64,000 nucleotides of DNA, from contig LDXL01000004.1 in the NCBI GenBank assembly GCA_001443365.1, positions 86,001 through 150,000 on the forward strand. Reading direction: 5' to 3'. The DNA is from Thaumarchaeota archaeon CSP1-1. GTDB lineage: Archaea; Thermoproteota; Nitrososphaeria; Nitrososphaerales; Nitrosopumilaceae. The notes below the pieces were generated by a model. That model was not told the DNA's origin. It made no database searches and worked only from the letters and a program-made list of their open reading frames with translations. This document shows, in pieces, positions 8,022-17,346 of this stretch; the stretch's first letter is position 1; the number at the start of each line of letters is the position of its first letter. A program made the translations under genes and the position numbers.

Positions 8022-8585
8022 ATGCCACAGACAAAGCCAATTGTGAGTGTTGAAAACGTTGTAGCATCCGCTTCTGTAGATCAGAAAATAGATCTTAACG
8101 AGGTTACAAGAAAATTTCCGGATACTGAATACCATCCAGATCAGTTTCCAGGTCTAGTATTCCGTCTAAAGGTACCAAGAACTGCAACGCTGATTTTCAG
8201 AACAGGAAAAATGGTATGTACTGGTGCAAAATCCGAAGAAATGGCAATCAAAGCAGTAAGAACTGTAGTTCAAAAGCTTCGAAAAGGTGGAATTAAAATC
8301 AAAAAGGACGCTGTAATTGTTGTACAAAATATTGTAGCTGCAATTAACCTTGGTGGAAAGATTCACTTGGAACACGCAGCCCGAGTTCTTCCACGAAGCA
8401 TGTACGAACCAGAACAATTTCCAGGGTTGATACACAGAATGCTTGATCCAAAAACTGTAATTCTGTTATTTGCCTCTGGGAAACTAGTTTGTACTGGTGC
8501 AAAAAAGGAAGCTGACGTTTATCGCTCTGTTCACAATCTACACTCACTACTAGAAGAGAAAAAACTAATGATCTACGACGAGTAG
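8022..8585 (+). CDS. tbp: TATA-box-binding protein
   Basis: 187 residues forming the two direct repeats of the TBP saddle, about 6-95 and 97-185. Both carry the same signature: FPGLVFRL (repeat 1) and FPGLIHRM (repeat 2), followed by a strand ending in GKMVCTGAKSEE and GKLVCTGAKKEA. It is the general transcription factor that recognises archaeal TATA boxes together with TFB. The length is that of archaeal TBPs with no acidic tail. Its own promoter has an unusual symmetric TATA element. Confidence 0.95.
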   Translation: MPQTKPIVSVENVVASASVDQKIDLNEVTRKFPDTEYHPDQFPGLVFRLKVPRTATLIFRTGKMVCTGAKSEEMAIKAVRTVVQKLRKGGIKIKKDAVIVVQNIVAAINLGGKIHLEHAARVLPRSMYEPEQFPGLIHRMLDPKTVILLFASGKLVCTGAKKEADVYRSVHNLHSLLEEKKLMIYDE

Positions 8586-8727
8586 ATTCTATCATTTCTT
8601 TTATATTAAAATCTGTTAAGCTCCTCTTCTAGTTTTTTTGCTTTCCATGTATTGTCTACAGATTCTGCAGGGTTTTCCAAAATATTCAACAAAGTTATTA
8701 AATCATAGGGAATCCATAGAAGATATA

Positions 8728-8877
8728 GTGGATTGCAAGACCTGCGGCGAAAAGATGCTTCCTAGAACCATTGTTTGGAGGGATCCTGACAGACCACCTG
8801 TTCAACACACAAACTTTGTTTGTGAAAAATGTGGGGCTTCTATATACAAGAGATATGTTTTGACTAAAATAACTTAG
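8728..8877 (+). CDS. Small zinc-ribbon protein
   Basis: About 49 residues with two CxxC knuckles: CKTC at the very start and CEKC near residues 32-35, around the conserved-looking segment [12 protein letters not shown]. It probably binds one zinc. I chose the GTG at 8728 because the conserved part begins there and a TATA-like TTATTAAAT is centred about 26-28 bases upstream, which would make a leaderless transcript. An in-frame ATG at 8647 would add 27 residues of unconvincing composition. The last four bases overlap the convergent transaldolase gene. Function unknown. Confidence 0.6.
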   Translation: MDCKTCGEKMLPRTIVWRDPDRPPVQHTNFVCEKCGASIYKRYVLTKIT

Positions 8878-9539
8878 ATGCTAATGTCTGGGTTTTCTGA
8901 TTTGAGCTTTTCCCAGTCTGCCAGAAAATTCTTCAAACCAATATCTGTTAGTTGATGCTTTAGCATTTGCCCTAGAATAGCTGGTGGCAATGTAACAACA
9001 TCGGCACCAATCTTTGCTGCATCTACAACATGCATTGGATGTCTAACGCTTGCAACAAGAATTTGTGTTTTGAAATTATAATTTGAAAAGATTTGTTTAA
9101 TTTCTCGAATCAGACTCATGCCATCCTTTCCAACATCGTCTAGTCTTCCAATGAAAGGACTGATGTATTTTGCACCAGCCTTTGCAGCTAGTAATGCTTG
9201 GTTTGGTGAAAATACTAGAGTGACATTTACAGGGATTCCTTCTGCGGTAAGTGCTTTACATGCTTTAAGACCTTCAGAAGTCATTGGACATTTTACAACA
9301 ACATTGTTACCATACTTGCGCAGTCTACGACCCTCTTCCATCATACCTTCGTAATCTGTTGCAACAACCTCAAGGGAAACATCACCTTTGATGATTCTAG
9401 TGATTTCCTCCATTGTTTTTTGAGGATCGCCACCTTCCTTTGATAGAAGTGATGGATTAGTTGTGATGCCATCTAGCAATCCCATGTCATTGTACTTCTT
9501 TATGGACTCTAGATTAGCAGTATCAAGAAATATTTTCAT
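8874..9539 (-). CDS. tal: Transaldolase (small archaeal/bacterial type)
   Basis: 221 residues, the size of the TalC/MipB group. The opening [10 protein letters not shown], then GITTNPSL at 24-31, the Schiff-base lysine region VVVKCPMT (K83), NVTLVFS and [10 protein letters not shown] are all characteristic. It transfers dihydroxyacetone units between sugar phosphates in the non-oxidative pentose phosphate pathway; a fructose-6-phosphate aldolase activity is the family alternative. Its start overlaps the end of the transketolase C-subunit gene by four bases, so three genes form one tight operon reading leftward. Confidence 0.9.
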   Translation of the reverse strand: MKIFLDTANLESIKKYNDMGLLDGITTNPSLLSKEGGDPQKTMEEITRIIKGDVSLEVVATDYEGMMEEGRRLRKYGNNVVVKCPMTSEGLKACKALTAEGIPVNVTLVFSPNQALLAAKAGAKYISPFIGRLDDVGKDGMSLIREIKQIFSNYNFKTQILVASVRHPMHVVDAAKIGADVVTLPPAILGQMLKHQLTDIGLKNFLADWEKLKSENPDISI

Positions 9540-10510
9540 GATTTACTCCTGATTTCCTTTACTTTTTTTGCTATATTAAGAGATGTAATTCCATGCTTTT
9601 CAAGCAAAAGTGAAATTTCATTATCTCGGGCAGATTCACCAAACTTGTCCTGCACACCTATCCTTCTTATTGGAACAGGGTAGGTTTCTGAAACTACCTC
9701 AGCTACTGCAGAACCAAATCCTGCCATAATGTTGTGCTCTTCACAAGTAACAATTCCGCCTGTTTCTCTTGCTGCCTTTTCTAAAAGTTCCTCATCAATT
9801 GGTTTTATTGAAAACATGTCAAGCACTTTACAAGAAATTCCTTCTTTTTTTAGGGATTCGGCTGCATCAAGTGCCATTTTTACCGTTATGCCACATGCTG
9901 CAATGGTACAATCAGAACCGTCCCGTAATGTAATTCCCTTTCCAATTTCAAACTCTTGTGACTCTGAATGTATAACAGGTGTTTCAGAACGAGCCATTCT
10001 CATGTAGAATGGGCCATACTGTTGAGAAATAATCCAAGTAAGCTTTGATACTGAAATAGCATCAGCTGGAATTAAGACGCGTACGTTTGGAATTGCACGC
10101 ATAATTGCAATGTCTTCTAATTGTTGGTGTGAGCCACCATCAGCACCAACTGTTAGTCCACCGTGTGAGGTTACCAACTTTACATTGAGTCCCTTATTGT
10201 CATCTCTTGTTGGATAACCTATTTGGTTTCTAATTTGATCAACACATCTACCTGGCAAAAATATTGCATATGTACTTGCAAATGCAATCTTTCCAGCATA
10301 TGCAAGGCCAGCTGCTATAGTTACAAGATTTGCTTCTGCAATTCCAACATTGAAAAATCTTTCAGGAAATTGTTTTCCAAAACCAGCAGTTTTTAGTGAG
10401 TCAGTAGTATCTGCTCCTAAAACAACAATGTTAGGATTTTCTTTTCCAATTTCAATTAGTGTCTTTCCATATTCGGTTCTCATGTCAGCCATCTGATTTG
10501 TCATCGTCAA
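9536..10510 (-). CDS. Transketolase, C-terminal subunit
   Basis: 324 residues, covering the pyrimidine-binding and C-terminal domains of a split transketolase. Visible signs are [26 protein letters not shown] (the catalytic-type glutamate of thiamine-diphosphate enzymes), [15 protein letters not shown], and [15 protein letters not shown] in the C-terminal domain. It needs the N-terminal subunit, encoded immediately upstream with a four-base overlap, to make an active site. The pair moves two-carbon units in ribose phosphate synthesis. Confidence 0.92.
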   Translation of the reverse strand: MTMTNQMADMRTEYGKTLIEIGKENPNIVVLGADTTDSLKTAGFGKQFPERFFNVGIAEANLVTIAAGLAYAGKIAFASTYAIFLPGRCVDQIRNQIGYPTRDDNKGLNVKLVTSHGGLTVGADGGSHQQLEDIAIMRAIPNVRVLIPADAISVSKLTWIISQQYGPFYMRMARSETPVIHSESQEFEIGKGITLRDGSDCTIAACGITVKMALDAAESLKKEGISCKVLDMFSIKPIDEELLEKAARETGGIVTCEEHNIMAGFGSAVAEVVSETYPVPIRRIGVQDKFGESARDNEISLLLEKHGITSLNIAKKVKEIRSKS

Positions 10511-12174
10511 TTGAATCCAAGCTCCTTTGCTATCTGAATAAGTTGGTTCTTTTTCTCACCAATAACATGTAGGCTTATCCAATTGTTAACAAGTTCTGTT
10601 CCACCAAGCTCATTTGCCTTTTGTATTAACAGTCTTCGTCTAGATTTCAAAATGGCATTTCTAAACTCTCGAATAATTCCCCTAACGTCTTTTTGCCCAA
10701 TTATTGCACTTCCACCAACAAAGGCTCGAGCGCCATCAACAAAACATTGACCCACATTATCAAGGGTTACTCCTCCATCAGCCTCAATAGTTCCTTCAAA
10801 TTTGTTATCTTTTAGAATTTTAACGAGATTTTGAGTTTTCTCGTGGCTAGACTCGATGTATTTTTGTCCGGATTTGCCAGGAACTACTGACATTACAATT
10901 AGTTGATCCAAGTCTGCAATGAATTTGTGTGACCACTGTGGAAGATTTGTATCTGGATTAATTGCAAGACCAACTCCAACTTGGTTTTGTTGTAATACGT
11001 CTTTTATTTCACCAAAGCTTGATTCATCACAAACTTCTGTATGTACAGTTACTATATCACATCCTGCATCGACATAATCTCGTACGTGTTTTACAGGTTC
11101 ATTTATCATTAGATGTGCATCAAATGGAATAACGGTAAGTGGTCTTAGCTGTTTTATTTTTGTATGATCAAATGTAGTATTTGGAACAAAGACACCATCC
11201 ATTACATCTAGGTGAATGTAGTCTGCTCTTCCTTCTGCACATCGCTTTACCTCATTTTCTAAATTTGACATGTCTCCTGCAATTATAGATGGTGCGATCA
11301 TAAATTGTGATTCAAGTTCTGCATTGATTATAGGTGCCATTTCAGGTTTTGGTGCCTTTCCGTGCCATTGCGGGTTATCCTCCATATGTTCGACTCCCTT
11401 TCCTTTGATTGTTCTTGCAATAATTATTGAAGGAACGCCTTTTGTCTGGTTTGCCTTTTTTATTGCATGATCAATTTGCTCAATTCGATGACCATCAATG
11501 TCAATTACATTCCATCCAAATGCACGCCATTTGTCACTAAGCTTCCATCTGCTTGCATCCCTCCACATCTCTGAAAGATCGTCTCCTTCAAGAGTTTCAT
11601 CAAGTGGCATAATCTTTTCTGTGTACGAATCTTGTTGAATGAAGTTTCTATCTACAAAGACTGTCATGTTATCAACTTTGAATTTTGCAGCTGCCATTGC
11701 TGCTTCCCAAACCTGTCCCTCATCTGATTCGCCATCGCCTATTATAGTATAGATGCGATGACTTTTACCATCAATTTTTGCAGCAAGTGCATTACCAATT
11801 GAATATGATAGTCCTAGTCCTAAAGAACCTCCACAAAATTCTACTCCAGGACATTTTAGGTCAGGGTGTCCTTGCAATCTGCTTCCAAACTTTCTTAGCG
11901 TTTCAATCTCTGAAGGATCAAAATATCCTGCAACGGCAAGATTAGAAAAAAGACCAGGAGATGCATGTCCCTTTGAAAGAATTAATCTATCTCGGTCTTC
12001 CCAGAGAGGGTTTTTTGGGTCAAATCGAAGATATTTGTTAAAAAGACAGCCCATTATTTCAGCCATTGAAAAGGAGCCCCCGGGATGGCCGGAAGCTGCT
12101 GCTATTGTACCTTTGATTACAAGTTTGCGTGCCTTGAGAACATTCTTTTTAATTTTATAGTAATTTAGGCCCAT
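10507..12174 (-). CDS. Transketolase N-terminal subunit fused to ribulose-phosphate 3-epimerase
   Basis: 555 residues, with two enzymes in one frame. Residues 1-290 are a transketolase N subunit: SGHPGGSFSM (28-37), SKGHASPGL and the thiamine-diphosphate motif GDGESDEGQ (146-154) with N at 177. Residues about 292-510 are a complete (beta/alpha)8 epimerase: IAPSIIAGD, HLDVMDGVFVPNTTF, FDAHLM, VMSVVPGKSGQ, EADGGV and VGGSAI. About 45 basic residues follow. No stop or ribosome site separates the parts. Transketolase N subunits are usually about 270-290 residues and epimerase is usually a separate gene, so this is a true fusion linking xylulose-5-phosphate formation to its use. The operon continues with the C subunit and transaldolase. 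Confidence 0.92.
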   Translation of the reverse strand: MGLNYYKIKKNVLKARKLVIKGTIAAASGHPGGSFSMAEIMGCLFNKYLRFDPKNPLWEDRDRLILSKGHASPGLFSNLAVAGYFDPSEIETLRKFGSRLQGHPDLKCPGVEFCGGSLGLGLSYSIGNALAAKIDGKSHRIYTIIGDGESDEGQVWEAAMAAAKFKVDNMTVFVDRNFIQQDSYTEKIMPLDETLEGDDLSEMWRDASRWKLSDKWRAFGWNVIDIDGHRIEQIDHAIKKANQTKGVPSIIIARTIKGKGVEHMEDNPQWHGKAPKPEMAPIINAELESQFMIAPSIIAGDMSNLENEVKRCAEGRADYIHLDVMDGVFVPNTTFDHTKIKQLRPLTVIPFDAHLMINEPVKHVRDYVDAGCDIVTVHTEVCDESSFGEIKDVLQQNQVGVGLAINPDTNLPQWSHKFIADLDQLIVMSVVPGKSGQKYIESSHEKTQNLVKILKDNKFEGTIEADGGVTLDNVGQCFVDGARAFVGGSAIIGQKDVRGIIREFRNAILKSRRRLLIQKANELGGTELVNNWISLHVIGEKKNQLIQIAKELGFN

Positions 12175-12248
12175 CCTTGTTGTTGCTTTGTAAATGAAAT
12201 ATTAAGCTACTTCCAAAAATTTTAATCCGATCGCAGCCTAACATAATT

Positions 12249-12626
12249 ATGGAATTAGATGACTTCGTACCACTTGTCCTTTATGATAACCAGTGTTATC
12301 TTTGTGTAAAATTTGCAAAATTTGTTAATTTTTTGGCAAGAGGTAGATTACGGATTGTGGGTCATTATACAGATCTTGGAAAAAAGTTACGAGAAGACAT
12401 TTTGGATTCTAGTGCACTTGAAATGTTTTGGTATGTTGATAGAAAAACAGCTTACGGGGGTAGAGCAGGATTACTTCCTTTAATGTCAGCTATAATTAGA
12501 GCAAATGGAAGTACCGGAGATCTAAACATACAAGAGTCATGTGATTTGGATTGTAAAACTACAAAGGCGGTTTTTCTTCGTTCTGCGAGTCTACTAACAA
12601 ATAGTAAAAAAATAAAGATAAAGTAA
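12249..12626 (+). CDS. DCC-family (DUF393) thiol-disulfide-type protein
   Basis: 125 residues. The start VPLVLYDNQCYLCVKFAKFV matches the DUF393 family, named after its Asp-Cys-Cys pattern (DxxCxxC; here D17, C20, C23 approximately). The family has a thioredoxin-like fold and is annotated as putative thiol-disulfide oxidoreductase, but no reaction is established. A Cys-Asp-Leu-Asp-Cys near the C-terminus adds two more cysteines. It lies upstream of leucyl aminopeptidase on the same strand with 34 bases between. Confidence 0.75.
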   Translation: MELDDFVPLVLYDNQCYLCVKFAKFVNFLARGRLRIVGHYTDLGKKLREDILDSSALEMFWYVDRKTAYGGRAGLLPLMSAIIRANGSTGDLNIQESCDLDCKTTKAVFLRSASLLTNSKKIKIK

Positions 12627-12660
12627 TCTATAATACCACTAAACGTACGAGCCAAACATT

Positions 12661-14139
12661 ATGAAGATAAAAGCAGAATCTACTAAACCTTCAAATAAAA
12701 AGACTCCAATTCTTTGTGCTTTTGTTTTAGAAAACTCCAAAGAACCACTTGGATTAGGAAAAATTCATGAAAAAATCAATTCTTCAGTAAAAGAATCAAT
12801 CAAAGAAACCAAAGGTAAAGTTGGAGAGATATCTATTATTCAAACTCTAGGAATTACTCCTGCAAATAAGATCTTAATTGCTGGACTTGGCCCAAAGAAC
12901 AAATTATCTACAGATGTATTGAGGAATGTTACAGGGAAAATTGCGCAAAAGGTACGTAGTTTAGGTTTATCAGAGTTTTCAATAGTTATTCCAATTGGAT
13001 TTCCGATTGATTCAGACTCGTCAATTTCAGCAGTTGTTGAAGGTACTATGCTTTCTCTATATTCATTTGATAAATTCAAGAAAGAAAAAAGTGAAAAATC
13101 ACCTGATCTTTCAATTTTAGTTTCAAATTCACAGAATGCTCAAAAGGTTATTTCACAGGCGCAAATTGTTGCAGAAGGAACATTATTTGCAAGAAATACC
13201 GCAAACCTTCCTCCCAATGAATGTTCACCATCTACTCTTGCAAGCATTGCAAAATCGCTATCATCTAAGAATAAACTCAAATGCAAAATTTTCTCCAAAA
13301 ATGAACTCAAGCAAAAAAAGTTTGGTGGAATCTCAGCAGTTGGTCAAGGAAGTAAAAATGAACCAAAACTCATCATTTTAGAACATAACAAAGGCAGACG
13401 AGATGATAAACCAGTTGTAATTGTAGGAAAAGCTGTAACCTTTGACACAGGTGGAATTTCATTAAAACCAGGTGACAAAATGGATGAGATGAAGTTTGAC
13501 AAGTGTGGTGGATGTACAGTTTTAGGAATAATGAAAGCAGTTTCAGAATTAAAACTACCTATCAATGTTGTAGGAATAATTCCATCTGTTGAAAACATGC
13601 CAGGTGGTGAATCATATAGACCAGGTGACATTATACGACTATACAGTGGTAAAACAGCTGAGATTTTAAACACAGATGCAGAAGGCAGACTAATTCTAGC
13701 TGATGCATTATCTTATGGAATAAAACAATACTCACCAAAATCAATTATTGATTTTGCAACTCTTACTGGTGCATGCATTGTTGCATTAGGAAATAATGTT
13801 GCAGGACTTGTAAGCAATAATCAGGAATTAGCAGAAAAAATAAAAAATTCGTCTGAGAAAACTTCCGAGGAGCTTTGGCAACTACCAATAAATGATGATT
13901 ATATGGATATGATCAAATCAAATGTTGCAGATATGAAAAATGTTGGCATGGGAAGAGCTGCTGGCACCATAACAGCAGCCGCATTTTTGGCAAATGCAGT
14001 AGATAATGCCCCTTGGGCACACATAGACATTGCAGGAACTGCATGGACTCAGGAAGCAACTAAAAAGAAATCCTATAATCCAAAAGGTGCAACTGGATTT
14101 GGAGTACGATTAATTCTAGATTATCTTAGAACATTATAG
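12661..14139 (+). CDS. pepA: Leucyl aminopeptidase (M17 family)
   Basis: 492 residues, normal length for the cytosolic M17 aminopeptidases, which remove N-terminal residues from peptides using two metal ions. The C-terminal catalytic domain contains GKAVTFDTGGISLKP (metal and active-site residues), MKFDKCGG, the hallmark NTDAEGRLILADAL, and ATLTGACIVALG. The N-terminal domain (1-165) is the usual variable macro-like domain. The gene is followed by a region with two small minus-strand frames and the 5S rRNA. Confidence 0.92.
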   Translation: MKIKAESTKPSNKKTPILCAFVLENSKEPLGLGKIHEKINSSVKESIKETKGKVGEISIIQTLGITPANKILIAGLGPKNKLSTDVLRNVTGKIAQKVRSLGLSEFSIVIPIGFPIDSDSSISAVVEGTMLSLYSFDKFKKEKSEKSPDLSILVSNSQNAQKVISQAQIVAEGTLFARNTANLPPNECSPSTLASIAKSLSSKNKLKCKIFSKNELKQKKFGGISAVGQGSKNEPKLIILEHNKGRRDDKPVVIVGKAVTFDTGGISLKPGDKMDEMKFDKCGGCTVLGIMKAVSELKLPINVVGIIPSVENMPGGESYRPGDIIRLYSGKTAEILNTDAEGRLILADALSYGIKQYSPKSIIDFATLTGACIVALGNNVAGLVSNNQELAEKIKNSSEKTSEELWQLPINDDYMDMIKSNVADMKNVGMGRAAGTITAAAFLANAVDNAPWAHIDIAGTAWTQEATKKKSYNPKGATGFGVRLILDYLRTL

Positions 14140-14143
14140 AAGA

Positions 14144-14248
14144 TTATCTTTTACATTCAGGATCAAGGCCTGTTCCTTTTAGGACATAAAGCAATGCTTT
14201 TTGCAAATACTCTTGACATTGATACTTGGTAAGATGCAGTATATGCAT
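14144..14248 (-). CDS. Possible 34-residue microprotein
   Basis: A short frame reads MHILHLTKYQCQEYLQKALL and ends in GLDPECKR, with two cysteines and a helical middle. Its ATG at 14248 is about 25 bases downstream of a TATA-like GTTAAATAC (minus strand, near 14273), exactly the leaderless arrangement used by its neighbours. It ends four bases before the end of the convergent pepA. No family is recognised and there is no further proof of translation. Confidence 0.4.
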   Translation of the reverse strand: MHILHLTKYQCQEYLQKALLYVLKGTGLDPECKR

Positions 14249-14303
14249 AACTTGGGTTTCAAAATTAGTATTTAACTTTTAGAAATAATGTATAAAGCGA
14301 GAT

Positions 14304-14432
14304 TTAGTATCCTCTACTATTTCTATCTGGTTTGTCAACGTTAGGATTTCTAAATCCATGTTTTTCCATCATGTGATTCAAAAAACGAATGTCATCATCA
14401 AATGGTTGACCACAAACAGAACAATTAGGCAT
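14304..14432 (-). CDS. C2H2 zinc-finger microprotein
   Basis: A 42-residue protein beginning MPNCSVCGQPFDDDIRFLNH and continuing MMEKHG. It has one C2H2 finger: C4, C7, H20 and H25 (C-X2-C-X12-H-X4-H), with a hydrophobic core as expected, and a polar tail. A TATA-like CTATAAG (minus strand, near 14457) lies about 25 bases before the ATG at 14432, supporting a leaderless mRNA. Such single-finger proteins are plausible small DNA- or protein-binding regulators; function is unknown. Confidence 0.65.
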   Translation of the reverse strand: MPNCSVCGQPFDDDIRFLNHMMEKHGFRNPNVDKPDRNSRGY

Positions 14433-14477
14433 ACAATTATCGGTTTGAGCTAGCTTATAGTTTTTTCAAAATAAAGA

Positions 14478-14596
14478 TGCCAGCACTACTGCTTCCCAAG
14501 AGCTCTCGCATCTTAGTAACACAGCAGCGACATTGGGTTTGACTTCCAGGTTCGGAATGGGACTGGGTCGCACCCCAACGCTATGGCCGGCTTGTA
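14478..14596 (-). rRNA. rrf: 5S ribosomal RNA
   Basis: On the minus strand the sequence reads GCCGGCCATAGCGTTGGGG, followed by a CCCAGTCCCATTCCGAACCT loop-B/helix-III region, and ends GCAGTAGTGCTGGC. GCCGGC at the 5' side pairs with GCTGGC at the 3' side to close helix I. The length of about 118 bases and the CCATTCCGAACC block are diagnostic for 5S rRNA. No 16S or 23S gene is in the window, so this 5S is unlinked, as known for thaumarchaea. Ends are accurate to a few bases only. Confidence 0.93.
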
Positions 14597-14719
14597 GGTA
14601 TTTTTTTGATGTTATCTATTAAGGTAACTATGAGGTATCTTCAGAACTCAATCAAATTGATTGAAAAACTAACTCGATTTCTCGAAGAGATATAAATTAA
14701 AGAAAAAGCGTGTACACTC

Positions 14720-16507
14720 ATGACTCATCGTGTTGCAGTGCTTGATAAGGAATTATGTCAACCAAAAAAGTGTGGTCTTGAATGTATCAAGTACTGTCCT
14801 GTAAACAAATCAGGTGCTGATTGTATAATATTAAATGAAGAAATAAAAAAAGCTCAAATTGATGAAAACATTTGCAATGGTTGCGGAATTTGTGTAAAGG
14901 TTTGTCCATTTGATGCAATTACAATTATAAATTTAGCATCAGAGCTTGCAACAGATAAAGTTCACCAATATGGAATTAATTCATTCAGATTATACAAACT
15001 TCCTACACCAACAAAGGGAGGAGTAGTTGGATTACTTGGAAGGAATGGAATGGGAAAAAGTACTGTCATAAACATATTATCTGGCAACTTAAAACCAAAT
15101 TTAGGAAATTATAATGAACCGCCAGATTGGGATAATATTTTAAGATATTATAGTGGAACTGAGCTTAAATCACATTTTGAAAAAATTAAGGACGGAAATA
15201 TCAAGGCCTCAATTAAACCTCAACAAGTTTACAACGTTGCTGAAGTTTTTGATGGCACTACCAAAGAGTTACTTGAAAAATTCGATGAGAGAGGAGTTTC
15301 AAAAGAGCTAGTAAAAGAATTAGGGTTGACCAATTCTTTAGAAAACCACCTAAAGGAGCTAAGCGGTGGAGAACTACAGCGATTAGCAGTAGCAGTGACC
15401 ACTTCTAAAGATGCTGATTTTTACTTTTTTGATGAACCATCTTCTTACAACGACGTATATCAAAGAACAAGTGTAGCAAGAGTAATTCATGGATTAGCAA
15501 AAATTGGAAAGAGTGTAATGGTAGTTGAGCATGATCTTACTCTACTAGACTTTCTCAGTGATTACATCGATGTGTTATATGGCGAACCTGCTGTCTATGG
15601 AATTGTATCAAAAGTACTCTCAACAAAGGTTGGAATCAATGTATTTCTAGATGGTTATTTACCAAATGAAAATGTCAGATTCAGAGACAAAAAATTCACA
15701 TTTGATTCGTCTGCTACTACAACAGAGAATTTTCAGGTGGGAAATGAAATTATATCATATCCCTTACTTGAGAAAAAATTTCCATCGTTTTCAGTAACAA
15801 TTGAACCAGGTAAAGTAAGCAAAGGAGAGGTTCTAGGGATTATGGGAGCTAATGCTCTTGGAAAAACTACCTTTATGAAAATGATTGCAGGGGTTGAAAA
15901 ACCAGATTCAGGTGAAATAAACAAAAAAATTAAGATTGCTTACAAACCACAGTATCTAACAAATGACATTGATGTTGAAGTAGTTGATTTGTTAGAGAAA
16001 GCAAATGGAGGTCCGATTCAAGGAAGTACGGAAGAAGAACAAATTATTGATCCACTAAAAATAAAAAAACTCTACAACAAGTCTGTGAAAAATTTATCAG
16101 GGGGAGAACTTCAAAAAGTTGCAGTAGTTTCTTGTTTATTACAAAAAGTAGATGTCTTTGCCCTAGATGAGCCGTCAGCCTTTTTAGATGTTGAAGATAG
16201 AATTGCGATTGCAAAGTTTATTCAAAGATTTGTTCGCTCTTATAAAAAATCAGCAATTATAATTGATCATGATTTACAGTTAATGGATCTTATTTCTGAT
16301 TCAATGGTAATTTTTGAAGGAACTTCTGGGATAGAAGGACATGCTACATCTCCTCTTTCAAAAACGGATGCAATGAATAGATTCCTAAAGTCCTTAGGCA
16401 TAACATTTCGTCGTGATGAGAAATCACTCAGACCCAGAGTAAACAAAAGCGACAGTAGGTTAGATAAAACCCAGAAAGACTCTGGAAATTTCTATTACAA
16501 GAATTGA
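14720..16507 (+). CDS. ABCE1/Rli1 ribosome-recycling ATPase
   Basis: 595 residues. The N-terminus has eight cysteines for two [4Fe-4S] clusters: CQPKKCGLECIKYCP, then CIIL and CNGCGICVKVCPF. Two ABC nucleotide-binding domains follow, with Walker A GRNGMGKST and GANALGKTT, signature motifs LSGGELQRLAVA and LSGGELQKVAVV, and Walker B FFDEPS and ALDEPS. The protein splits post-termination ribosomes and is universal in archaea and eukaryotes. A four-base overlap with the next frame, or a 5-base gap if its ATG is used, suggests co-transcription with trm5. Confidence 0.96.
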   Translation: MTHRVAVLDKELCQPKKCGLECIKYCPVNKSGADCIILNEEIKKAQIDENICNGCGICVKVCPFDAITIINLASELATDKVHQYGINSFRLYKLPTPTKGGVVGLLGRNGMGKSTVINILSGNLKPNLGNYNEPPDWDNILRYYSGTELKSHFEKIKDGNIKASIKPQQVYNVAEVFDGTTKELLEKFDERGVSKELVKELGLTNSLENHLKELSGGELQRLAVAVTTSKDADFYFFDEPSSYNDVYQRTSVARVIHGLAKIGKSVMVVEHDLTLLDFLSDYIDVLYGEPAVYGIVSKVLSTKVGINVFLDGYLPNENVRFRDKKFTFDSSATTTENFQVGNEIISYPLLEKKFPSFSVTIEPGKVSKGEVLGIMGANALGKTTFMKMIAGVEKPDSGEINKKIKIAYKPQYLTNDIDVEVVDLLEKANGGPIQGSTEEEQIIDPLKIKKLYNKSVKNLSGGELQKVAVVSCLLQKVDVFALDEPSAFLDVEDRIAIAKFIQRFVRSYKKSAIIIDHDLQLMDLISDSMVIFEGTSGIEGHATSPLSKTDAMNRFLKSLGITFRRDEKSLRPRVNKSDSRLDKTQKDSGNFYYKN

Positions 16508-16512
16508 CTCGG

Positions 16513-17340
16513 ATGCTAAAAAAAGCACTTGAAAATGTTCTTTCTGAAAAAGAAAGCGAAGATCTCTTCTCAGCATTTGATCAAATTGGAGATATCATAA
16601 TAGTTAGGATTCCAGATTCTTTATTGTCAAAGAAGAAAATTATTGGGGAGACATTACTTGAACAAGTCAAAACTGCAAAATCTGTTTTTTATCAATCATC
16701 GTCAGTTGAAGGTGACTTTAGAACAAGAGATTTAGAAATTCTTGCAGGAGTGGATAAAACTGAGACAGAGTATAAGGAATTTGGTTGTAGATTTATTGTA
16801 GATGTAGAGAAGGCATTTTTTTCTCCCAGGCTTTCTACTGAGCGAGATCGAATAGCAGAGCTAGTCCAAGATGGAGAAATAGTAATCAACATGTTTGGTG
16901 GCGTTGGAATGTTTTCAATAATAGCAGCTAAAAGGAAAAAATGTACAGTGTATAACATTGACATTAATCCTATTGCTGCAAAACTATGTGAGAAAAATAT
17001 AGAATTAAATAAACTTGCTGGGAGAGTTATTTCTATTCATGGTGATGCTGCTCAAATCATTGAAGAGCAATTAAGTGACCAAGGGGACAGAGTTTTGATG
17101 TTATTACCAGAAAGATCAGACGAGTTTCTTAATTCGGCTATATTAGCAACAAAAAGCAATGGAATAATTCACTATTATTCTCATATTCATGCAGATGAAA
17201 AATCACAAGCTGCAAAACTTTCTGAAAAACACTATCTAGATATCACACCAATAAAATCAAAGATCCTTAATTCTAAAATCGTAAGAGCTGTGGGTCCTAG
17301 ATATTATCAAACCGTAGTTGATGTAAGAATTACAAAATAG
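16513..17340 (+). CDS. trm5: tRNA (guanine-37 N1)-methyltransferase Trm5
   Basis: About 275 residues. The Rossmann methyltransferase core shows FGGVGMFSIIAAK for the S-adenosylmethionine loop, VYNIDINPIAAK for motif II, and a LLPERSDEF segment in the place of the Trm5 NLPxx catalytic loop. N-terminal residues contain the D2-type element EVEGDFRTRDLEILAG-like (here VEGDFRTRDLEILAG). It methylates G37 next to the anticodon to prevent frameshifting. A TTG at 16504 would overlap ABCE1's stop by four bases; I prefer the ATG at 16513. Confidence 0.88.
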   Translation: MLKKALENVLSEKESEDLFSAFDQIGDIIIVRIPDSLLSKKKIIGETLLEQVKTAKSVFYQSSSVEGDFRTRDLEILAGVDKTETEYKEFGCRFIVDVEKAFFSPRLSTERDRIAELVQDGEIVINMFGGVGMFSIIAAKRKKCTVYNIDINPIAAKLCEKNIELNKLAGRVISIHGDAAQIIEEQLSDQGDRVLMLLPERSDEFLNSAILATKSNGIIHYYSHIHADEKSQAAKLSEKHYLDITPIKSKILNSKIVRAVGPRYYQTVVDVRITK

Positions 17341-17346
17341 ATATCA

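Noticed and set aside
8166-8595. Minus-strand frames inside tbp
   Set aside because: Entirely antisense to a highly conserved gene, so not supported as genes.
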